64,000 bases of DNA. It comes from CAYNFR01 sp964396595. GTDB taxonomy: Bacteria > Bacteroidota > Bacteroidia > Chitinophagales > Saprospiraceae. Of the stretch, positions 36,818 through 46,580 are shown piece after piece (positions within the stretch are counted from its first letter, which is position 1; the number at the start of each line of letters is the position of its first letter). The stretch covers positions 1 through 64,000 of the forward strand of contig CAYNFR010000019.1 of NCBI GenBank assembly GCA_964396595.1, read 5' to 3'. Position numbers and translations under genes: made by a program. The notes beneath the pieces were generated by a model that searched no databases, had not been told where the DNA came from, and saw only the letters and a program-made list of their open reading frames with translations.

Positions 36818-37187
36818 TAGTTATATAATTTTTTGAGGTTTTCTTCTCTTTCTTTGTACAACTCTGTAGAATCACTTTGTGGAATGCCCTACTAGCTATT
36901 ATTAAAAATACACGAATACAATGACAAAAATCACGAGCTTATTTTAGGTCTTGAATAGTTAAAAATGAGCTAACTAATCAGTCAGATGCTTTCAGATCTA
37001 AAAATCAGTCTATCTTTTATTAGACAAGGCTCCTTTTTGAATGAATAGCAGGGTTATTGACGAAAAAAGAGCGGCAGGATAATAGGAAATGGGCATTTTT
37101 TGAGCGAAATTGGTCGCAACTGATTAGTTACAAAATGCGTTTTCTATGATAACATAGAATGGTGTAGAATCCTTTCCGAATCTAGCA
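36818..37187. other. Intergenic region holding a MITE-like element
   Basis: A 370-bp stretch between pyc (plus) and the large adhesin gene (minus). The central 160 bp (36971-37130) is the first copy of the repeat described separately. The remainder is AT-rich with no ORF, hairpin or promoter I can support. Confidence 0.6.
36971..37130. mobile_element. MITE-like element, copy 1
   Basis: A 160-bp non-coding element bounded by perfect 12-bp terminal inverted repeats (TAACTAATCAGT at 36971-36982, its complement at 37119-37130). It aligns without gaps to the copy at 52988-53147, with 18 differences in 160 positions by hand count (about 89% identity). The 10 bp outside each end match at 7 positions (AAAAATGAGC and CAAAATGCGT), consistent with an eroded target duplication. 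It carries no ORF, so a transposase elsewhere would have mobilised it. Confidence 0.75.
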
Positions 37188-40100
37188 TTACCTCAACACA
37201 GTTATGTCCCCCGCCCGCTTTATTGTCCGTCCATCGGATGCGCCTATTATCTCGTAATAATACACATAAACGCCTGTCTCTACAAGCCGGTCATTCATAC
37301 GACCATCCCAAAGCACGAAGGGGCTGCGCTGTATGATATTATTGACTTCATGTACTCTCTGGCCCCATCTGTCAAAAATTAAAAATTGTCTAAGCTCTAG
37401 TACATCTTCAGGTAAGGTAGTATTGATGACAGTGTTAAAAGGATCTGATGAAGACAAGCTTATCACATTCGGGACATAAATACCGATGAGGTCGGGATTG
37501 ATTGCTACCCTAATTAGCAATGTATCACTTGCTATACAACCCTTATCATTCAGACCCATTACCACTATTTCTACATCTTGGAAAGCATTAAAACTTATTC
37601 TACTACCTTCTTCATTAGCTAGTAGTATGCCATTTTGAAACCATTGTAGTGGTGGCCGGATATTGCCGGTCAATATGGCCGTAAGGCTGATGGTCTCCCC
37701 TCGTTGCGCATCAGTAGGCCCTGAAAGTCGAATACCTATATCTTCAACCCCCTGAATTGAAATCAAAGTGTCATATACACATCCCAAAGCATCTTCGATC
37801 TCTAGTCCGTACAATCCCGGTGGTAGATTGTCAAGACTGAATTGATGTCCCTGCTCAATTCCATTTAGCAATACTATTATCGGATCAATACCACCTTCGA
37901 AAGATAACGCAATAAATCCCCCCGAATCACTACAATCAACATTGCCGGCATTGATGACAACATTACGCAGTGGTGACGGATTGACGTTTATCTCATTATC
38001 TATAATGGCTTCACAACCATTTTCATCATTCTTCGCTGTTAGTCGATAATTACCTGAAAGGGTCGCAATAATATTGGGCGAGGCCCCAATGGAATCTTGA
38101 CCAAATTCCCATCGCACTATCGAAGATCCCACAGATACCATAACAGAAATCTGAGGAAGCAACGTATCACACAGATCCGTATTAGTAATCGATACCATGA
38201 CCTGCGGTGCAATTGTATCAACCCTTATTTGTAGTGGAATTTGCTGTTCACAACCATTTGCTTCGCGTACGTTGACGGAGGAAAATCTCGTGTCCACAAA
38301 GACCTGATTACCTACTATGCTGTCTCCATTCGTGAGAAACCAGATTACCTCCGCCCCCTGTAAATCGATAATTCTTTCTACAGATGTATGAGCACAAGTC
38401 AAATCGATAGGGTCAATATTTATTTCAGCTAAATCAATATCACTCTGAACACGCCAGCTACCCATGCTGATACATGCATTTTCGCCGGTGACAGAATATT
38501 GATACAAGCCAGGCGATCGTGCAATCAAGATGGAATCCGAGACGACCAAGTTTCCATCGAGCGTCCATTCAAAATCCTCCCCTAAGACTGATGCAAGTAG
38601 TATAAATGCTTCAGGATTCATGCAAGTCAACAATGTGTCTCCGGATACGGTCACATCAGGAGGCACTATATCGCGATCAATATTGAAAGAACTACGGCTG
38701 ACACATCTGTTTTCTATATTGCTCACTTCTATCGTATAAATCCCCGGCGAGTTAATTGTCAAATTAGACCCTTGGCCTAAAAGAGCTGAGCCAAGTAACC
38801 AACTAAAACGATGTTGCTGTGGATTTAAGTTGGTTTCTAAGAGGATAGTCTCTACTGCACAAGTAAGCCTTGCATCCTCAAATTCGACTCGCGGCATTAG
38901 GGTGTCAAATAGAATGTTGAACCGTAACACATTGGAGCAGCCATTAACGTCCTCAACATAGACAGAACTTAATCCTGGAGTTGTCACATTAAATGATGCT
39001 CCATTTTCTAAGACCGTCCCTGCATCGTCTCTCCATTCGATATTTCTAAACAAAGATGGATCTGGTAATGCTATTTCTACAGCCCGGTCTGCGCAGTCCA
39101 ATCTGTAAGAATCTGGTAAATCTATTATCGGATTCTCGGCAAGGTCAACAATCTCCACAGAAGCCTCATTAAAACAACCATTGGCTAAAAAGCCAATAAA
39201 TCGCCATTCTCCGGCTATCCTAGTTGTAACTGAAATGCCTGGGTCTTGGCTCTCGCCCAAAGGAGATATCCATACACCTTCTTCTAGATCTTCGGCGATA
39301 TGCCTTAGTGTCACCTCTGGGTTGTCGCATGTAAGTTGTGGTCTGCCCGGATCTAATATGATGACTGGCTGACGTCTATCCTCTAAAACCTCCAGGCTCG
39401 CCATAGCGGTACAATTATTCGTTGGATCAGTGACCGCTATTTCATACAGTCCTCTGACATCTACTCTGATGATGCTGTCACTTTCAGAGCCTACTATGGA
39501 AGGTCCTCTCCATTCATAAACTAAATTTGGCCTGTCAGTTGATGCGACTATTTCTGCAATGGATCTCGCACAATTAAGCGAATCACCGATCAATACTACC
39601 TCAGGTCTCAGGGTATCGATCTCTACGAGAAGTGAGTACCGCGATACACAGCCATTAGTCCCTTCCAATGTCAAGGAGTAAATATCCGGCGCCGTGACTG
39701 TGTAAAAACGGTTATTGCTTAACTCCATTCCCGCAGCATCAGACCACACTGCCGATAATAATCCCGTACTATCAAAAACAGCTTGGATAAATATCTCGTC
39801 GCGACCGCAAGTCAGCATGTCTTGAGGTGTCCACTGTACAATATGGATACTGTCTCTATTGGCTATCACTGTATCTGACATCCGTATAGGACAACCATTC
39901 TCCCCTATTCCTTCCAGAAAATATACTCCCGGTTCAGATACTTGGACAAAAAGATCTCTTGAAAAAGGAAACATATCAGCCATTAACCAACGGTATTCTA
40001 TTAATGAATCACCCTCAAAAGTCAAGGTTGTAGTGCTGTCATGACAATTTAATTCGCCGAATGACAAGTTGACATTTGGTATCACAAAGTCCGATGTGAA

Positions 40101-41672
40101 TGAGATGCTGTCCCTAAGCATACATCCTCCGTTACCATATACTTCAAAAAACTTTAGCCCTGAGGAAGTGACTCGTTCTGTAATCCAATTATATGGGCGT
40201 CTCACCCCATTCTCAATGATAAAAAAAGAATCAATGGGAAAATTAGTAATGGGCGTTATTGTCGCCACACTGTCGGCACAATTTAAAGTCATCGTTGAAG
40301 AAGTAAGTCTGACATTCATAACTTCAAGCGCACTAATCGCCACAAAACTGTCTCTAACAGTACAAAAGTCGTCAGAAGCTGATACAACATAAACTCCCGG
40401 CTGATCTACAGCTAGCTCGTTTCCGGAAACAGCGAAACCATCAGGTAGTTGATAACTAAATAAGACATTTCCCCTTGCTCCTGACACTACAGCTGTAACA
40501 ATCTGCGGCAGTCCCACACACGAAAGCAATACTGTGTCCGGCACGTTTAACCCAATATCAGCATAATTCAATCTCAATAAGACAATAGGATCACATGAAG
40601 CCTCTCTGATGAAAATGGTATCTGGAGCAGCATACATTTGACCATTGTATTCTAACAATTCCCCGGGACACAAAATGGTATCTCGCGGGGTAGCCAGGGT
40701 ATCATTATTGACCCCTATTGTCAGAACGACCTGAGGACCCACTTGACTACAGAGTAAACCTCCATGACGATTGAGTGTATCAGACAGCTCTAAATAAGAA
40801 AACTGGTCAGCCAATACCCCAATAAGCGGCATCTGATCGATTGCTCCTGCCACGGAGGTGATGTAATATACCCCGGTATCGAGAGAGTTGAGGTCAAGCT
40901 GCGTTGATCTTGTACGTAAATTGTTACCCTGATAGAGTAGAAACTCTTCTACATAAGCTGTTGTATCTATAATTCTTCGGTTAAAAAATGACGCGAAATC
41001 ATCAACTCCACCCAGGCAGAATGCCAGACTGTCGTGTGCGAAAACACCCGCTTCTGCCTCACAATTAGAACACTGTAGTCGATCATCACAGAAAATGAGC
41101 TCCACCTCTCGAACTATTCCATCTTGATTCAAAAAATTGTCACTAAAAGTAACCGTCCATATCCCGGTTACATTACCAGAGAATGAAGAATCAAGATCTC
41201 CAAAATAGGGATAGTAGGATCCACCGTAAGGCCCCGGACCCCAACCCGGATTATCATTATCCCACACGCCATCTCTACTCAGATCGGGATCAAACATGGC
41301 TGGTACGCTGAGCGGAACAAAGAGAACATTGTGCGAAATCGGAAATATTGGAGATGGAATAGTCGTATTACCCAACGATGGCCCGACAAGTCTTACTGAC
41401 TCTCCCGATGGGGCAGTAAGGGTGATATCCAAGTCGCTCAGATTCTGGTGATCAAAATTCAATCTTAAGCCACAGACGCCTTGTGTCGGAAACGAAATGC
41501 CATCTATTACCGGATTCTCTATGCGAAATCTGAAAGATACCGTATCAAAGTCATCAATAATCATTGACCGACCGTTGATCGCGCTAATGATACAGTCTGA
41601 TTGGGCATTCAACTGTAGGATCAACGACATGTTGAACAGCAAAAAACCGAGCACAGGTAAAGTCCGAATCAT
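37188..41672 (-). CDS. Large T9SS-secreted adhesin-like protein with type B sorting domain
   Basis: Cell-surface or secreted protein of 1494 residues, signal peptide about 1-23 (ending LNA-Q). An N-terminal beta domain with LNFDHQNLSDLDITLTAPSG and IWTVTFSDNF resembles a proprotein-convertase P domain (about 30-195). From about 460 to 1200 there are some ten similar modules of about 75-80 residues. Each has an early L-x-C, a Trp about 20 residues on and usually a late Gly-Cys, so paired cysteines are likely. A SprB-like repeat (about 1255-1330) follows. The C-terminus (about 1410-1494), with WGQRVHEV, WDGRMNDRLVETGVYVYYYEI and TVLR, is the CHU_C/T9SS type B sorting domain. The likely role is adhesion or gliding. 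Confidence 0.88.
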   Translation of the reverse strand: MIRTLPVLGFLLFNMSLILQLNAQSDCIISAINGRSMIIDDFDTVSFRFRIENPVIDGISFPTQGVCGLRLNFDHQNLSDLDITLTAPSGESVRLVGPSLGNTTIPSPIFPISHNVLFVPLSVPAMFDPDLSRDGVWDNDNPGWGPGPYGGSYYPYFGDLDSSFSGNVTGIWTVTFSDNFLNQDGIVREVELIFCDDRLQCSNCEAEAGVFAHDSLAFCLGGVDDFASFFNRRIIDTTAYVEEFLLYQGNNLRTRSTQLDLNSLDTGVYYITSVAGAIDQMPLIGVLADQFSYLELSDTLNRHGGLLCSQVGPQVVLTIGVNNDTLATPRDTILCPGELLEYNGQMYAAPDTIFIREASCDPIVLLRLNYADIGLNVPDTVLLSCVGLPQIVTAVVSGARGNVLFSYQLPDGFAVSGNELAVDQPGVYVVSASDDFCTVRDSFVAISALEVMNVRLTSSTMTLNCADSVATITPITNFPIDSFFIIENGVRRPYNWITERVTSSGLKFFEVYGNGGCMLRDSISFTSDFVIPNVNLSFGELNCHDSTTTLTFEGDSLIEYRWLMADMFPFSRDLFVQVSEPGVYFLEGIGENGCPIRMSDTVIANRDSIHIVQWTPQDMLTCGRDEIFIQAVFDSTGLLSAVWSDAAGMELSNNRFYTVTAPDIYSLTLEGTNGCVSRYSLLVEIDTLRPEVVLIGDSLNCARSIAEIVASTDRPNLVYEWRGPSIVGSESDSIIRVDVRGLYEIAVTDPTNNCTAMASLEVLEDRRQPVIILDPGRPQLTCDNPEVTLRHIAEDLEEGVWISPLGESQDPGISVTTRIAGEWRFIGFLANGCFNEASVEIVDLAENPIIDLPDSYRLDCADRAVEIALPDPSLFRNIEWRDDAGTVLENGASFNVTTPGLSSVYVEDVNGCSNVLRFNILFDTLMPRVEFEDARLTCAVETILLETNLNPQQHRFSWLLGSALLGQGSNLTINSPGIYTIEVSNIENRCVSRSSFNIDRDIVPPDVTVSGDTLLTCMNPEAFILLASVLGEDFEWTLDGNLVVSDSILIARSPGLYQYSVTGENACISMGSWRVQSDIDLAEINIDPIDLTCAHTSVERIIDLQGAEVIWFLTNGDSIVGNQVFVDTRFSSVNVREANGCEQQIPLQIRVDTIAPQVMVSITNTDLCDTLLPQISVMVSVGSSIVRWEFGQDSIGASPNIIATLSGNYRLTAKNDENGCEAIIDNEINVNPSPLRNVVINAGNVDCSDSGGFIALSFEGGIDPIIVLLNGIEQGHQFSLDNLPPGLYGLEIEDALGCVYDTLISIQGVEDIGIRLSGPTDAQRGETISLTAILTGNIRPPLQWFQNGILLANEEGSRISFNAFQDVEIVVMGLNDKGCIASDTLLIRVAINPDLIGIYVPNVISLSSSDPFNTVINTTLPEDVLELRQFLIFDRWGQRVHEVNNIIQRSPFVLWDGRMNDRLVETGVYVYYYEIIGASDGRTIKRAGDITVLR

Positions 41673-41748
41673 TCTCTAAGGGCGATATCGCATAATTTTA
41701 ACGCTAATAACCGACGAAAAATTAGACTTTTAACAACATAATAGAAGC

Positions 41749-41777
41749 TTGAATACTTAATTAGGACATTATATTTG
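41749..41777 (+). promoter_or_regulatory. Promoter (TTG-N18-TATATTTG) for the small outer membrane protein
   Basis: TTG at 41749-41751 and TATATTTG at 41770-41777 with an 18-bp spacer fit the Bacteroidota promoter consensus well. The ATG of the next gene is 20 nt downstream. Confidence 0.7.
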
Positions 41778-41797
41778 TTTCCATTAAATCTAATTCT

Positions 41798-42403
41798 ATG
41801 GGTCGGTCTATTTTCATTGTCGTATTCACGCTGTGTTCATTAGTCATAACAGATGAAATAAACGCTCAGCGCACACGCACCCGTACAACACCCACAAGTC
41901 GAACACCTCAGCGTACAGAGACCTCAGACAGAACGCGCTCAAGGCAGGTAGTAGAAGAAAGAGATCCTATTGCAAAGCAATGGATGGCAATCAGTCTTGG
42001 TAACCTCGGCTTCGGTGGCGGCTTCAGCTTGAGTGGCAAATACAGCTATGGCTTTGAATTTGAAAGACGAATTAGTGTAGGAGCGAATGCTAAATTCTAC
42101 TATGATTTTTTAAATGGATTTGGTAATCAACCGGATTTTCATTTGTTTTCTTATGGTGCTTCGGCGTTTACAAGAATAAAAATTACCAATGATTTCTTTC
42201 TGCAAGGAGAATACAGCTATACTAGTTTTGATAGTCCTAATGATAATCCCAATCTAGAATATATTTTCCCGGCTGCAGGAGTAGGATATCGATCCGGATG
42301 GGATGATTGGACATTCGGTATGCATGTATTATTTCCCTTCAATCAACGCGTACGCAATCTGTTGAACATAGAATACTGGATAGATTTCAATTATAAATTC
42401 TGA
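41798..42403 (+). CDS. Predicted outer membrane beta-barrel protein of unknown function
   Basis: A 201-residue protein. Signal peptide about 1-23 (ending INA-Q), then a basic Arg/Thr-rich low-complexity linker of about 35 residues (starts QRTRTRTTPTS). A C-terminal region of alternating hydrophobic and aromatic strands follows (FGGGFSLSGKYSYGFEFERR, EYSYTSFD, YWIDFNYKF). The final aromatic residue Phe is typical of outer membrane barrels, and the size fits an eight-stranded barrel. No family is recognised. It has its own strong promoter and is convergent with the peroxiredoxin-like gene. Confidence 0.68.
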   Translation: MGRSIFIVVFTLCSLVITDEINAQRTRTRTTPTSRTPQRTETSDRTRSRQVVEERDPIAKQWMAISLGNLGFGGGFSLSGKYSYGFEFERRISVGANAKFYYDFLNGFGNQPDFHLFSYGASAFTRIKITNDFFLQGEYSYTSFDSPNDNPNLEYIFPAAGVGYRSGWDDWTFGMHVLFPFNQRVRNLLNIEYWIDFNYKF

Positions 42404-42420
42404 CCAAGAAAAATGCAATA

Positions 42421-42954
42421 CTATAGCTCACATTGATCGATTAACCCCATGTAATCAGGTCTATCCGATGCGCGTCGATGGATGAACTTTGCCTTTACGA
42501 TGCCTTTGTCTATCAGGAATACCCCTGGCATCTGAAATCCATCGCCTAATTTTTTGAGAGAGAGAAGTTTAGGGTCTTTGATGGCAATCTCTGCCGTGCG
42601 TAACCACACCTGCAAGCCAAAAATTTGATTAAAGCTCCCACGCACCAGTCCAAAATATTCATAATAAGTAGCTGTAGGGTCTGAAATATGAAGTATGCCG
42701 CTGATATTGAATTCTTTAAAATATAGCTCCGCTTCTTCTTTTTGAGACATATGAACCAAGCAGACTTGTACCCCTTTGCGCTCGATTGCTTTAAGCATAT
42801 TGCCAATGTCTTTCATCGCTTCACGACAAAAAACGCAACCAAAATGTCGCAGAAATACTAACAAGACGGGCTTCTCATGAGAAGTTTCGGACAGACTATT
42901 TCCGGTATTCGTCTCCATCTTAGTCAGCAATTCTGCGATTTTGGAAGCTGGCAT
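42421..42954 (-). CDS. Peroxiredoxin-like (AhpC/TSA superfamily) protein
   Basis: A 177-residue thioredoxin-fold protein of the peroxiredoxin-like group often annotated as AhpC/TSA family. The active-site region is FLRHFGCVFCREA with C-x-x-C (Cys40, Cys43) after a beta strand (VLLVFLRH). There is no signal peptide, so it is cytoplasmic. The substrate is unknown. It ends 17 bp from the stop of the convergent outer membrane protein gene and starts 28 bp after the mdh stop, so it may be read through from mdh. Confidence 0.85.
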   Translation of the reverse strand: MPASKIAELLTKMETNTGNSLSETSHEKPVLLVFLRHFGCVFCREAMKDIGNMLKAIERKGVQVCLVHMSQKEEAELYFKEFNISGILHISDPTATYYEYFGLVRGSFNQIFGLQVWLRTAEIAIKDPKLLSLKKLGDGFQMPGVFLIDKGIVKAKFIHRRASDRPDYMGLIDQCEL

Positions 42955-42982
42955 AAATAATTATATTCTTTTCATATCTTGA

Positions 42983-43909
42983 TTATTTCATGCGATCGAA
43001 GACATCCATGACTTCTCTAACTGCACCGGCAGATTTTTGGAGTAGTTTCTTTTCTTTAGCGTTCAGATCTATCTGTATAATCTTTCCGATTCCCTTTTTG
43101 TTTAGAGTTACCGGAACACCTAAGTAAACATTGTTTAACTCGTACTCTCCATTGAGCTGGACACAGCAAGGAAATACCCTGTTTTCATCTTTGACGATCG
43201 CTTCCACCATTTGTGCGGCAGCAGCACCCGGCGCGTACCATGCAGAAGTTTCCATTAATTTTACGAGCTCACCACCGCCATTTTTTGTTCTTTCAACGAT
43301 CGCATCGAGCTCCTTGGCGTCAATGAGTTGCGTAACTGGAATACCTGCTACCGTAGTGTATCTAGGTAGTGGTACCATGGTATCTCCGTGCCCTCCCAAT
43401 AGCAACGCTTGGATATCCTTAGGCGACACATCCAGTGCCGTAGCGAGAAATGCTCTATAACGTGCTGTATCCAGTATACCTGCCATACCGATTATCTTAT
43501 TGGCCGGAAGGCCTGATGTCACATGCGCAGCATATGTCATGACATCCAATGGGTTAGACACAACTATGATGATCGGACTCTTCGAATACTTCATAATGTT
43601 TTTTGTCACATCACTGACGATCTTGGCATTTGTCGCAATCAAGTCATCGCGCGTCATACCCGGCTTACGTGGCAATCCGGCTGTGATGACTACAATATCC
43701 GAATTCTTGGTATCCTTATAATTATCCGTTCCGATTAAGTACGTACTGTAATTATCAATAGGCGCTTGTTGCCACGAATCAAGTGCTTTGCCCTTAGCAA
43801 AATTCCCTCTGATGTCCAATAATACGACCTCCTTAACAATGTCCTTATGCGCTAAAACATTGGCGACTGTCGCACCTACATTGCCCGCACCTACAACTGT
43901 AACTTTCAT
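42983..43909 (-). CDS. mdh: Malate dehydrogenase
   Basis: NAD-dependent TCA enzyme of 308 residues, LDH-like MDH type. The N-terminal motif VVGAGNVGATVA is followed by an acidic residue at the end of beta 2 (LLDIRGN), indicating NAD preference. The active-site His is in LLGGHGDTMVPL and the substrate-binding arginines are in AGLPRKPGMTRDDL. The true ATG is at 43909; one codon upstream is TTG (43912). It is divergent from sucC across a 209-bp region, so two TCA genes share one intergenic control region. Confidence 0.96.
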   Translation of the reverse strand: MKVTVVGAGNVGATVANVLAHKDIVKEVVLLDIRGNFAKGKALDSWQQAPIDNYSTYLIGTDNYKDTKNSDIVVITAGLPRKPGMTRDDLIATNAKIVSDVTKNIMKYSKSPIIIVVSNPLDVMTYAAHVTSGLPANKIIGMAGILDTARYRAFLATALDVSPKDIQALLLGGHGDTMVPLPRYTTVAGIPVTQLIDAKELDAIVERTKNGGGELVKLMETSAWYAPGAAAAQMVEAIVKDENRVFPCCVQLNGEYELNNVYLGVPVTLNKKGIGKIIQIDLNAKEKKLLQKSAGAVREVMDVFDRMK

Positions 43910-44057
43910 CAATTATCTATTTATCTGTGTAATTTGTAATATAATATGTATTAACCCCTAATTAACGAGGAAAGACAAAATTAATTGAGCCTAAGATCTT
44001 TTGCATCAATTGGCAAGCAATAATCGGATTATCCTCGTTTATTTTATACCAATTCTA

Positions 44058-44066
44058 TACTTTTGC
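44058..44066 (+). promoter_or_regulatory. -7 element TACTTTTGC for sucC
   Basis: TACTTTTGC matches TAnnTTTGC exactly and lies 52 nt upstream of the sucC ATG, giving a normal leader. The -33 region is weak (GTTTA about 17 bp upstream). Confidence 0.55.
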
Positions 44067-44118
44067 GATGGCTCATGCAGCTTAGCAGCCAAATTTTATT
44101 CTAAACAAAAAGTAAAAA

Positions 44119-45321
44119 ATGAATTTACACGAATACCAAGGTAAAGAGATTTTAGCCTCCTACGGCGTAAAAATTCAACGCGGCGCAGTGGCGGATACCC
44201 TCGCAGATGCACAAAAAGCTTACGACTCTATTAGACAAGAAACCGGAAGCGAATGGGTAGTCGTAAAGGCTCAAATCCATGCCGGAGGACGAGGTAAAGG
44301 GGGAGGCGTAAAAATCGCTAAGAATGAAGATGAGTTCAAGTTGCACGCCGGTAATATCCTGGGTATGATGCTTAAGACCCCTCAGACACCCGGCGGGATG
44401 GAGGGCCCTGGCAAAAAAGTCAACAAAATCTTGATAGCAGAAGATAGCTATGCCCCGGATTTCGATGCGTGCAAAGAACTGTATGTATCCATCATGCTGG
44501 ATCGAGAGAAAAAGCAAAATGTAATCATATACAGTACTGAAGGTGGTATGAATATCGAAGAAGTCGCAGAAGAAACGCCTCATCTTGTATTTAAAGAGCA
44601 TATTCACCCGCTGCTAGGGCTTCAAGCATTTCAAGCACGAAAAATTGCTTTTAACTTAGGTCTGTCAGGAAAAGCATTCAAAGAAATGGTTGTCTTCATC
44701 GACAAGCTTTACAAGGCATTCGTGGGTGCTGATGCTTCACTTATAGAAATAAACCCGTGCCTTAAAAACGCCCATGATGAGATAGTTGCTGTAGATACAA
44801 AGATGACATTGGACGATAACGCACTATATCGCCACAAGGACTATGAACAAATGCGCGATGTCACCGAAGAAGATCCGACCGAAGTAGAAGCTAAAAATCT
44901 AGGTCTCAATTATGTCAAACTCGATGGCAATGTAGGCTGTATGGTCAATGGTGCCGGACTGGCTATGGCAACTATGGATATCATCAAGCTAAGCGGTGGA
45001 GCACCGGCAAACTTCCTAGATGTCGGAGGGACAGCCGATGCACAACGTGTAGAAAATGCCTTTAAAATAATCCTCCGGGATCCCAATGTTAAAGCCATAT
45101 TGATCAATATATTCGGGGGTATCGTAAGAGGTGATCGAGTAGCGCAAGGAGTTGTCGATGCATACCGCAATATGGGCAACATCCATGTTCCGATTATTGT
45201 GAGACTTCAGGGCACTAATGCTGAAATAGCCAAAAAACTGATAGACGAAAGTGGACTACAAGTGAAATCCGCCATACTATTGCAGGAGGCTGCTGATCTG
45301 GTATCAGAAGTATTGGCATAG
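44119..45321 (+). CDS. sucC: Succinyl-CoA synthetase (ADP-forming) subunit beta
   Basis: TCA enzyme subunit of 400 residues with an N-terminal ATP-grasp domain (MNLHEYQGKEILASYGV; KAQIHAGGRGKGGGVK) and the C-terminal CoA-ligase domain (GLAMATMDIIKLSGGAPANFLDVGG, the nucleotide-specificity region). The alpha subunit (sucD) is not adjacent. It shares its control region with divergent mdh. xseA follows 29 bp downstream. Confidence 0.97.
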   Translation: MNLHEYQGKEILASYGVKIQRGAVADTLADAQKAYDSIRQETGSEWVVVKAQIHAGGRGKGGGVKIAKNEDEFKLHAGNILGMMLKTPQTPGGMEGPGKKVNKILIAEDSYAPDFDACKELYVSIMLDREKKQNVIIYSTEGGMNIEEVAEETPHLVFKEHIHPLLGLQAFQARKIAFNLGLSGKAFKEMVVFIDKLYKAFVGADASLIEINPCLKNAHDEIVAVDTKMTLDDNALYRHKDYEQMRDVTEEDPTEVEAKNLGLNYVKLDGNVGCMVNGAGLAMATMDIIKLSGGAPANFLDVGGTADAQRVENAFKIILRDPNVKAILINIFGGIVRGDRVAQGVVDAYRNMGNIHVPIIVRLQGTNAEIAKKLIDESGLQVKSAILLQEAADLVSEVLA

Positions 45322-45350
45322 GTAGGAAGACTCTATAAAAGCACTGATAA

Positions 45351-46580
45351 TTGGAATCCTATTCATTATTTCAGCTTAATGAATACATTAAGCGGGTTAT
45401 TGCACTTAATTTCAGAGAGCCATTATGGATTGAGGCAGAGATTGTTCAGTCCAGAATCTCTCGTGGTCATTGTTATCTAGAGCTGATAGAAAAAGATGAA
45501 GCAAAAAAAGACGTAATTGCACAAGCTTCGGCAGCTATCTGGTACAATAGTTACCTCTTCATAAACAAGAAAACCGGCAATATGCTGCCGGAAATTCTGT
45601 CGGAAGGGTCAGCCGTCAGAATAAAATGCCGCATAGATTTTAATGAAAGATATGGATTTAAACTCATCATCGAGGACGTAGATGCCAGCTATACACTCGG
45701 CAAGCATGAACTTAAAAAACAAGAGATAATAAAACGATTGCAAGAAGAGGGCCTTGCAGAATTAAATAAGAAAGTTGCCATCCCTTCTGTTATTCAACGT
45801 GTGGCCGTGATCAGCTCCGAGAAAGCTGCCGGTTATCAAGATTTTATCAACCACCTCAGAGATAATCAGTACGGATACGATTATCACTTGGATCTATTTA
45901 ATGTCGCTGTACAAGGTACAAGTGTGGAGAAAGAGACGGTCCAAGCTATCGAAGATATTGTTTCTTCGTCATTAACTTATGATGCTGTATTGTTAATTCG
46001 AGGAGGTGGCTCTAAGCTAGATCTAGGCGTATATGACAACTACGAGATTGCCAAATCGATCGCAGAGAGCGGCATACCATTTCTGATCGGCATAGGTCAT
46101 GATATTGATCATACCGTTGTAGATCTCATATCAGCCGTCTCCTTAAAAACACCCACCGCTGTAGCGGATTATCTCATAGAGCATTCTATGACATTTGAGT
46201 CTGAAATAATGGGATATATCAATTCGATACATCGACATGCACAATCCTATCTGCATCACCACAAAACAGAATTGAACAATATCAAAAGCAGATTATTAAG
46301 CAACGCGATCAATCAACTTCATCATGAAAAAGAAATGGCTAATCGACGTTTCGAAAAACTAAGGTCACTCTCGATATTGCTTATCAAAGAAGAACAACAC
46401 AAGATAGAAAAGCAACTCCTCTATGTAGACAGTCGTGACCCCACACAGATTCTTATCCAAGGTTACGCCTATATCAAACAAGGAGATCGTAACATCAAAA
46501 AAAGAAGTGACTTGAAACAGAAAGATAGCGTAGAAATCTACTTCATCGACGGCACAACAAATGCACAAATAATCAATTAA
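45351..46580 (+). CDS. xseA: Exodeoxyribonuclease VII large subunit
   Basis: Nuclease subunit of 409 residues that degrades single-stranded DNA with XseB. An OB-fold N-terminus (LWIEAEIVQSRISRGHCYLEL) is followed by the catalytic region with RGGGSKLDLGVYDNYEIA and FLIGIGHDIDHTVVDL. The C-terminus is coiled-coil-rich. The start must be non-ATG: TTG at 45351 directly follows an in-frame stop (45348-45350), and the next Met is about 80 residues in, past conserved sequence. Its stop overlaps the xseB start (TAATG), so the pair is translationally coupled. Confidence 0.94.
   Translation: MESYSLFQLNEYIKRVIALNFREPLWIEAEIVQSRISRGHCYLELIEKDEAKKDVIAQASAAIWYNSYLFINKKTGNMLPEILSEGSAVRIKCRIDFNERYGFKLIIEDVDASYTLGKHELKKQEIIKRLQEEGLAELNKKVAIPSVIQRVAVISSEKAAGYQDFINHLRDNQYGYDYHLDLFNVAVQGTSVEKETVQAIEDIVSSSLTYDAVLLIRGGGSKLDLGVYDNYEIAKSIAESGIPFLIGIGHDIDHTVVDLISAVSLKTPTAVADYLIEHSMTFESEIMGYINSIHRHAQSYLHHHKTELNNIKSRLLSNAINQLHHEKEMANRRFEKLRSLSILLIKEEQHKIEKQLLYVDSRDPTQILIQGYAYIKQGDRNIKKRSDLKQKDSVEIYFIDGTTNAQIIN

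Noticed and set aside
44152..44607. 151-residue minus-strand open frame across sucC
   Set aside because: Exact antisense shadow of the well-conserved sucC coding sequence; no signal or family match.
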